Source: Owenia fusiformis
Lineage: Eukaryota; Annelida; Polychaeta; Sabellida; Oweniidae
Assembly: GCA_903813345.2 (NCBI GenBank)
Contig: CAIIXF020000009.1
Location: forward strand, 25,332,740 to 25,396,739
Direction of reading: 5' to 3'
Length of the DNA: 64,000 bases
Each line of letters starts with the position of its first letter. Position 1 is the first letter of the stretch. The position numbers were made by a program, and so were the translations under genes. Positions 59,701 to 64,000 of this stretch are shown here, one piece after another. The notes below the pieces were generated by a model. It made no database searches. It had not been told where the DNA came from and saw only the letters and a list, made by a program, of their open reading frames with translations.

Positions 59701-62700
59701 ACTAGCAGTTATTTAAATGTCCCGGCGCTGGAGATTTCAACTCAAGAATGTACGGCGTATGATGTATCTTAAGCCATTTGTGACACCCAACATATATTAT
59801 AAAAATATGCTGAGATTAATCTTAGACTGACCATAAACTGACTGTAAAATTCACTAAATTATTGAGTTCCATTTATATTTTGATATAATACCTTCATCAA
59901 CACATTGCGATAACAAACACATGTATTGTGTGATATTTTACTAAAATATGCCTTCATTGTGGCAGCTGCTAGAAGTTCTTGCACCAGTTGACTCCATTGC
60001 TTTCTATATAATATAATATTACAAGTAAGAAAGAAAAGCTTAGATAATTTGTAAATAACACTAAATAATAGCATGGGAAGCTCCCTACACTTTTGTGATA
60101 TTTTTAGTAAACTCTTGCAAAAATTGTTAGAACTCACAGCTTCGTAATTGTTTTCATAACAACCATTTTGTTCTCACAGAGACCAACCATCACCTTAGGA
60201 ACAAGCAATAGTCATAATGAAAATGTTGTATTCGTAGGAGACAGAAGAGGTTACAACAACAGCCCAACCTTGAGCCAGTGAAGCTTATGTCCCCTGCCCC
60301 CTCTCCCTCCCCGCTCTGTGATGACTCCATGTTGACGTTCCACAAGGAGCTGACAGAGACCTGTATCGATATGATGGCAAGATACACCTTTTCTACCATC
60401 ACTACAATGCCAAAAAGGTACAGCCTATGGGTTAAATAGCATTTTGTAAATCCATTTGAAACTGTAGATTGAGGTGAGAGTGGAGCATTCTTTAATAAAT
60501 AAACTCTTTATATTGAGTAAAAGAAAAAAATTCAAAAAGCTCACAAGATTTCACTGTGGCAGGATGGATTTCAGACAGTATTTCATTTGAGGGTCTCAAT
60601 TCTGGACCAGATCATGGAATTCATTTCTTGAAGATGTACATGAATTAGGATTGAATCTCAGAAAAATTTCAAGAAACTTACCTTTATCAAACTCACCTTT
60701 TACTTATTTGTTCAATTTACAACCTACCCTTACAGGTAACATTAGTCTAGCTACAAGCCCTATTGACCACCACCTCCCCACTACACATCCCAAAAGAAGG
60801 TGTGTAGTCAAGTAGATGAGGGGGTCACAGGGGCTTGTCGCTAGACAAAAGTCAACAACTATATAAATCTCTATACAACTTACAGATCTGATGTCACTGA
60901 ATTTCTATTGGATGGTGGCCAATCCCAAACCTGGTTGCTAGGTAACCGCCTCATCACTATAACAACAAGTGGTGGAGGAACAAAGGTGGGGAAAAGTGGA
61001 GTCTGTGAGAAGTGTAACAGTCTGATGATGGTTCATATGAAGAAACAACATGAGAATCTTCAAAGGAGCTCAAGTGTATCAACGAGTAATGAGAGTTTAG
61101 CTGGCCGACGGCGGAGACATAAATCAGCAGCAGTAAGGACGTTAAGTTCTGTTGAACCACTTCAGAGCTTAAATCTCAGCCAGGATGATATGTTCTTGCA
61201 GAGGTAAATCATACTGTAAATGATAACTTTTTTTTGAAAAAGTTATGAAGACTATTTTTGTCAAATATTAATGTAATACAAAGAATAAGAAAGGATCTTG
61301 TACACCTGCCATTATGATCTCCCCATGAACAAAATGAATCATTTTTAGGTGTAATATAAAGAATACAATGTTACATAATACTTTGGAAAATATTTAAGCG
61401 TTTGGCCCCACATGGGCTGAGGTTGGGGTCATTAAGTTCAGCAAGGGTGTATTGACTTGACATTGGATGTGTTCTATTGACTTAACATATGGATACCATC
61501 AGATTCCAATGGAGGCCATTGGTTTCTATTGATTTTCACAAAAATACCTAAAATACACTATGACCTGAATCGATTGCAAATTAAATAATTTCACAATATG
61601 ACACAAATGGTATTTCAGATCAGATGTGCAAATATAAAGTTTGCAATCGATTCAGGTCATACTTCAAATTAAAAGATTATTCTTTTTTTTCATCATTTTT
61701 TTCCTACAAAATGGCTATAGAAAAATGCTTCAAAAGCAACTTTTACACTTATGAAATCCCATACAACTTTGTAAATCCAAAGATTATACTGTTATGATTC
61801 ATTAATTAATAACATATTTTGATAAGATGTAGGGATGTGTAGGATGCAAATGGATTTTGACAGACACAGAAAGACTTCCTGGTTTAGCATCTCTACCCCT
61901 GTACACTTTATGATTGAATATTGCCCTAAAAAGTGGCCCATTCATCAATACAGTGCTGAATATAGGTCAACAAGATACTAGTGTACATATAAATGTAATA
62001 ATAAAAGCAGTATATTTATTTTGAAAAATCAGATGAATTTATTTTTGTTCATGGGGAGATCATAATGGCAGGTGTACAAGATCCTTTCTCCCAGATTGAT
62101 GAAAACAGTTTCTGAGAACTACATGCTATTTTAGATTACACTAACCCTAAAAAGAACCATTCATATTTTCCTACCCATAATGCATTGTGCTTTTAGACAG
62201 CAGACGGATGATGCTGGCTTCTCACAGAGTGACACAAATGTCATACAGAGAAAGGTGTCCATGCAGACGACACATACAACACATAGCCTAGAAGATACAC
62301 CTGACAGTCTCAGTAATTCTGATGCACAGCTGAATATGTTAAAAGGTGAATATGATAATATATTACATTTTAGACTCAGTTATGTACATTTAAGCATGTG
62401 GGCCAAGATGAAAACACCTGAAAGGTAACTAAAAACATCCAAAACGTTCCCTGTCAAAATCAAAGAAATCCTCCTCTACATCAATGTTTATTCCATACAA
62501 TTTTGACTATTTATGACAATTATATTCTATTCCTGTGCATTGCAGAATTGAATCGAGCTAATAATTCCACAAGTGAGATACAGCCAGGCTTTAACCCTCA
62601 CTTATGCAACTGCTGGTGTCAATCATGGGCGGAGGTCCACATACGTAGACCCACAGGGAACATCTCCTGGGTGATGAGATTACAAAATGACCCAAATACA

Positions 62701-62917
62701 CTCACGGGCTCTCCTGAGGTATCTCTCGCAGATCTTTCCTCTTTGTTTATGCCGACACCTGAAAAATCTTCGAAAATGATTTCTCACTTGACACGCTTGG
62801 AGAAAATTGACACGGAAAGCTTGGATGGAAATAAATATGACGCCATGCATGAAGATTATTTCGCAAGCAGCGTGCCATCCACACCTTTACCTAAAGCTAG
62901 CATTTCTGAATTCTCAG
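44579..62917 (+). CDS. TSC2: Tuberin (TSC2), N-terminal three quarters; 3' end beyond window
   Basis: 29 coding exons, phase-consistent, about 1,327 codons of a protein that is about 1,800 residues in human. Tuberin is the catalytic subunit of the TSC1-TSC2-TBC1D7 complex, a GTPase activator for Rheb that restrains mTORC1 at the lysosome. Identity is clear from MAK start and [104 protein letters not shown] and RRPTGNISW, all in human order. Residues 1-420 match the hamartin-binding part, about 550-900 the central tuberin domain. The C-terminal RapGAP domain with its catalytic Asn is to the right of the window. The first coding exon is preceded by an acceptor, so at least one non-coding exon lies upstream. 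Introns are rich in repeats. Confidence 0.97.
45120..45206 (+). CDS. TSC2: TSC2 coding exon 2
   Basis: 29 codons, 0-0; [20 protein letters not shown]. Confidence 0.95.
45589..45699 (+). CDS. TSC2: TSC2 coding exon 3
   Basis: 37 codons, 0-0; [20 protein letters not shown] (human LWKAVADLLQPERPLEAR). Confidence 0.95.
45949..46028 (+). CDS. TSC2: TSC2 coding exon 4
   Basis: 80 bp, 0-2; [20 protein letters not shown]. Confidence 0.95.
46369..46525. mobile_element. TSC2: TA-flanked MITE (GTGGAACAC family) before TSC2 exon 5
   Basis: 157 bp; left CAATAAAACCTGTCTAAGTG, right complement of CAGTGAAACACCTCTAGAAG, TA on both sides. Related to 31441-31591. Confidence 0.75.
46546..46610 (+). CDS. TSC2: TSC2 coding exon 5
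   Basis: 65 bp, 2-1; [20 protein letters not shown] ends 20 bp before it. Confidence 0.95.
46990..47146. repeat. CpG-rich GGTGCCG repeat patch
   Basis: Degenerate repeats of TTTCGGTGCCG and GAAACGGTGC in both orientations, with inverted ends around CGCTGTTTC. It stands out from AT-rich surroundings and ends about 40 bp before exon 6. Confidence 0.65.
47186..47318 (+). CDS. TSC2: TSC2 coding exon 6
   Basis: 133 bp, 1-2; [23 protein letters not shown]-rich patch lies just upstream. Confidence 0.95.
47626..47674 (+). CDS. TSC2: TSC2 coding exon 7
   Basis: 49 bp, 2-0; [16 protein letters not shown]. Confidence 0.93.
47984..48109 (+). CDS. TSC2: TSC2 coding exon 8
   Basis: 42 codons; [20 protein letters not shown]. 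Confidence 0.95.
48223..49102 (+). mobile_element. Helitron-like non-autonomous element with GTCC microsatellite
   Basis: Begins TC (TCCCAACGAACGAAGTTCG) and ends CTAG, preceded by the hairpin ACTCCGCGGAGT at 49078-49089, and sits between A and T, all as expected for Helitrons. GTTCGTTGGGAT at 49061-49072 is the complement of the left end. (CCGT)n fills about 48262-48416. Confidence 0.7.
48262..48416 (+). repeat. (CCGT)n microsatellite
   Basis: About 28 near-perfect GTCC tetramers, then GTCAGTCT variants. It is open in several frames on both strands without being coding. Confidence 0.95.
49402..49475 (+). CDS. TSC2: TSC2 coding exon 9
   Basis: 74 bp, 0-2; [20 protein letters not shown]. Confidence 0.95.
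49716..49842 (+). CDS. TSC2: TSC2 coding exon 10
   Basis: 127 bp, 2-0; [20 protein letters not shown]. Confidence 0.95.
49940..50226. mobile_element. hAT-like MITE in TSC2 intron 10
   Basis: CAGGGGCATAGCCAGCTTTC at the left and GGCTACGCCTATG at the right. The CAGGGGCGTAGCC-type terminus is common in hAT elements. No clear target duplication. Confidence 0.6.
50316..50459 (+). CDS. TSC2: TSC2 coding exon 11
   Basis: 48 codons; [20 protein letters not shown]. Confidence 0.95.
50918..51061 (+). CDS. TSC2: TSC2 coding exon 12
   Basis: 48 codons; [20 protein letters not shown], close to human TVEELCDQNEFHGS. Confidence 0.95.
51427..51530 (+). CDS. TSC2: TSC2 coding exon 13
   Basis: 104 bp, 0-2; [20 protein letters not shown]. 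Confidence 0.95.
51734..51815 (+). CDS. TSC2: TSC2 coding exon 14
   Basis: 82 bp, 2-0; [20 protein letters not shown]. Confidence 0.95.
52000..52152 (+). repeat. TSC2: Tandem repeat running into the exon 15 acceptor
   Basis: Five to six units of TGGTTGTTCAATGAACA-type sequence; the last unit ends GTGGTTGTTCCAG, which is the splice acceptor. Confidence 0.8.
52153..52308 (+). CDS. TSC2: TSC2 coding exon 15
   Basis: 52 codons; [20 protein letters not shown]. Its acceptor is the end of a tandem repeat (52000-52152). Confidence 0.95.
52558..52680 (+). CDS. TSC2: TSC2 coding exon 16
   Basis: 41 codons; [19 protein letters not shown]. Confidence 0.93.
52763..52938. mobile_element. 176-bp mariner-type MITE
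   Basis: TA-flanked; CAGGGTGTTCCAAAAGTAAC and complement of GAGGGTGTTCCAAAAGAAAC; about 43-bp inverted ends. Confidence 0.85.
53079..53243 (+). CDS. TSC2: TSC2 coding exon 17
   Basis: 55 codons; [20 protein letters not shown] (human VYEMLVSHIQLHYKH). Confidence 0.95.
53507..53613 (+). CDS. TSC2: TSC2 coding exon 18
   Basis: 107 bp, 0-2; [19 protein letters not shown]. Confidence 0.95.
53938..54067 (+). CDS. TSC2: TSC2 coding exon 19
   Basis: 130 bp, 2-0; Ser/Pro-rich linker, then [14 protein letters not shown]. Confidence 0.95.
54171..54293 (+). CDS. TSC2: TSC2 coding exon 20
   Basis: 41 codons; [20 protein letters not shown]. Confidence 0.95.
54777..54920 (+). CDS. TSC2: TSC2 coding exon 21
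   Basis: 48 codons; [20 protein letters not shown]. Confidence 0.95.
55197..55386 (+). CDS. TSC2: TSC2 coding exon 22
   Basis: 190 bp, 0-1; [20 protein letters not shown], ending [16 protein letters not shown]. Confidence 0.95.
55602..55695 (+). CDS. TSC2: TSC2 coding exon 23
   Basis: 94 bp, 1-2; [18 protein letters not shown], nearly identical to human. Confidence 0.96.
56197..56299 (+). CDS. TSC2: TSC2 coding exon 24
   Basis: 103 bp, 2-0; [20 protein letters not shown]. Confidence 0.96.
56849..57000 (+). CDS. TSC2: TSC2 coding exon 25 with Akt-type motif
   Basis: 152 bp, 0-2; [16 protein letters not shown], then [16 protein letters not shown] fits RxRxxS and lies about where human tuberin has Akt site Ser939. 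Confidence 0.93.
57785..58235 (+). repeat. Minisatellite of GTTACAAAAGGGG units
   Basis: Many irregular units GTTACA(C/A)AAGGG(G)A, with a longer about 100-bp higher-order unit (GGAAGGAGCCTTACACAAGG) seen at least twice. TSC2 intron 25. Confidence 0.85.
58338..58675 (+). repeat. Minisatellite of GCATGTAACAA units
   Basis: About twenty copies of GCATGTAACAA(C/G) and GCATGTTACAAC variants. TSC2 intron 25. Confidence 0.9.
60238..60417 (+). CDS. TSC2: TSC2 coding exon 26
   Basis: 180 bp, 2-2; Pro/Ser-rich start ([14 protein letters not shown]), then [20 protein letters not shown]. Confidence 0.95.
60886..61203 (+). CDS. TSC2: TSC2 coding exon 27
   Basis: 318 bp, 2-2; [19 protein letters not shown] (human TWLVGNKLVTVTTSVGTGT), then basic [15 protein letters not shown], a second RxRxxS. 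Confidence 0.95.
61288..62088. mobile_element. Inverted-repeat element, copy 2 (intact ends)
   Basis: 801 bp with about 43-bp terminal inverted repeats (AGAAAGGATCTTGTACACCT at the left, complement at the right). Internal hairpin TGACCTGAATCGATTGCAAA. No coding capacity seen. In TSC2 intron 27. Confidence 0.85.
62197..62345 (+). CDS. TSC2: TSC2 coding exon 28
   Basis: 149 bp, 2-1; low-conservation linker, [20 protein letters not shown]. Supported by phase and splice sites. Confidence 0.85.
62546..62917 (+). CDS. TSC2: TSC2 coding exon 29 (last in window)
   Basis: 372 bp, 1-1; [20 protein letters not shown], then SWVMRLQN (human [22 protein letters not shown]). Confidence 0.96.
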
Positions 62918-64000
62918 GTAAGAATATTGTGTACTCCTTATTTCAAAAGCCTAGGATCAATTACAGTTCTTTCTTCCAATATTTCTTCAACTGTTGCATT
63001 TTACATGTTGTTTGTTATCTACTTCATGCAAATTATCTTTGTTTCATTCTGAACTTTTGATACATTGATACAGTAAATACAATAAATGGATGATACATAA
63101 TGGGGGTTGACACATACATTTAGTATGACTGTTGATAAAATCCTTGGCTCAAGTCTAGGTTTCAGTTGTCATTGAAAACAATCTATGATCATTTGTCACA
63201 GTCAACAAAAAAAAGGTCCTTGGTTGAGCATTGCAACCCAAACTATGACCCATCCCTTGTACATGTGTTTCACTACACGTTAAGCAAATTACATAATATT
63301 AATACACTAATCTGTTTGATTCAGGGTCATGGTCGACTTTGCCAAGGGGGTTCACTTTTCAAAAAATTCCATTGGGTTCACATTTGACACCTTTGGCTCA
63401 AAATCATTAGTAAAAGTGCTTGAAATGCTGACAAACTGCATGATTTTGAAAGAATGTTTGTCCAGGGGAGGGTTCACTTGAATCCCCGGAAATATCCCCC
63501 CCCCCATCTGGCTATGGGTTAGGAATAGTGTTTTTTATAAATGTGTTTTGAATCAAGTTCATAAAAAGAAAAAAGAAAAATTATCATAGAACAGTGTACT
63601 TTTGTTTCCAATATTGAAAATCTAACTGCAATTTTTTCAGAGGGAGATTTTAAAATAAACGATGTGATGCACTAATAATGGCTTATTTATTAAACACTCC
63701 CCTGGAGGTCATTTGTTAAAAATATTGGGAAAATAGTTCAGAAAATTCAATCATATTTACAATATCACAGTTACATTGTGCAAGGCAACTGAAAACCAGG
63801 AATTCAAAATCCCAATATTTTCAAGAAATGACTTTCAGATGTGTTAGATGTTGCCTCATATGTGTTGCACCAAATTTTACATGTTAATGGAACTGTTAAG
63901 TCAATGGGCCTGGGAAAAGGGCAGTTTTGTAAATAGGTAAAAAATTTGAAGGTACATTTGATGTATTTATTCAGTACAGTACATTACAGTACAGTACAGT
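62918..64000. other. TSC2: TSC2 intron 29 up to window edge
   Basis: No further exon recognised. Holds a hAT-like MITE (63322-63522) and an ACAGT microsatellite running off the end (from about 63971). Confidence 0.6.
63322..63522. mobile_element. hAT-like MITE
   Basis: CAGGGTCATGGTCGACTTTG at the left, CATCTGGCTATGGGTTAG at the right (imperfect complement). Shares GGGGGTTCACTTTT with 42155-42270. Confidence 0.5.

Noticed and set aside
1-64000. CRISPR arrays, bacterial operons, or prokaryotic defence systems
   Set aside because: The window is clearly eukaryotic; all direct repeats are micro-, minisatellite or transposon related.

Overview
This is a eukaryotic, metazoan window. Genes are split into many short exons (30 to 855 bp) with GT-AG introns, the DNA is AT-rich, and introns and intergenic DNA are packed with non-autonomous DNA transposons. 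The protein families (MAM-domain protein, stereocilin/otoancorin/mesothelin-type protein, tuberin) and the repeat style (mariner-type MITEs, hAT MITEs, a Helitron-like element carrying a GTCC microsatellite) suggest a marine invertebrate such as an echinoderm, hemichordate, amphioxus or mollusc. I cannot fix the phylum from sequence alone.

Layout, all genes on the + strand. (1) About 917-12098: the 3' end of a gene with small Lys-rich exons in symmetric 1-1 phase, one of them present in three tandem genomic copies, followed by a four-exon MAM domain that ends the protein; its 5' part lies left of the window or was not recognised. (2) About 17407-38702: a complete gene of about 40 exons for a secreted, membrane-anchored protein of about 2,330 residues related to stereocilin/otoancorin/mesothelin, with signal peptide, about 285-residue Thr/Asp/Glu-rich exon, several furin-like basic sites and a C-terminal hydrophobic tail. 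Its exon phases and lengths repeat four times, which points to a four-module protein. (3) 44579 to beyond the right edge: TSC2 (tuberin). 29 coding exons (about 1,327 codons) cover the hamartin-binding N-terminal part and the central tuberin domain; the RapGAP domain lies outside the window.

The rest is mobile-element debris. I see two mariner-like elements with long inverted repeats and transposase remnants, several TA-flanked MITEs, two copies of a 650-800 bp inverted-repeat family (one in an intron of each large gene), hAT-like MITEs (one with a perfect 8-bp target duplication), a Helitron-like element, a tandem element, minisatellites and a decayed RecQ-like helicase fragment. Repeats lie directly against several splice sites. 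The three genes show no obvious functional link; they look like independent neighbours.

Exon models come from reading splice signals, frame and family similarity by eye. Two junctions in the mesothelin-like gene (exons 18/19 and 33/34) do not join cleanly and are flagged.
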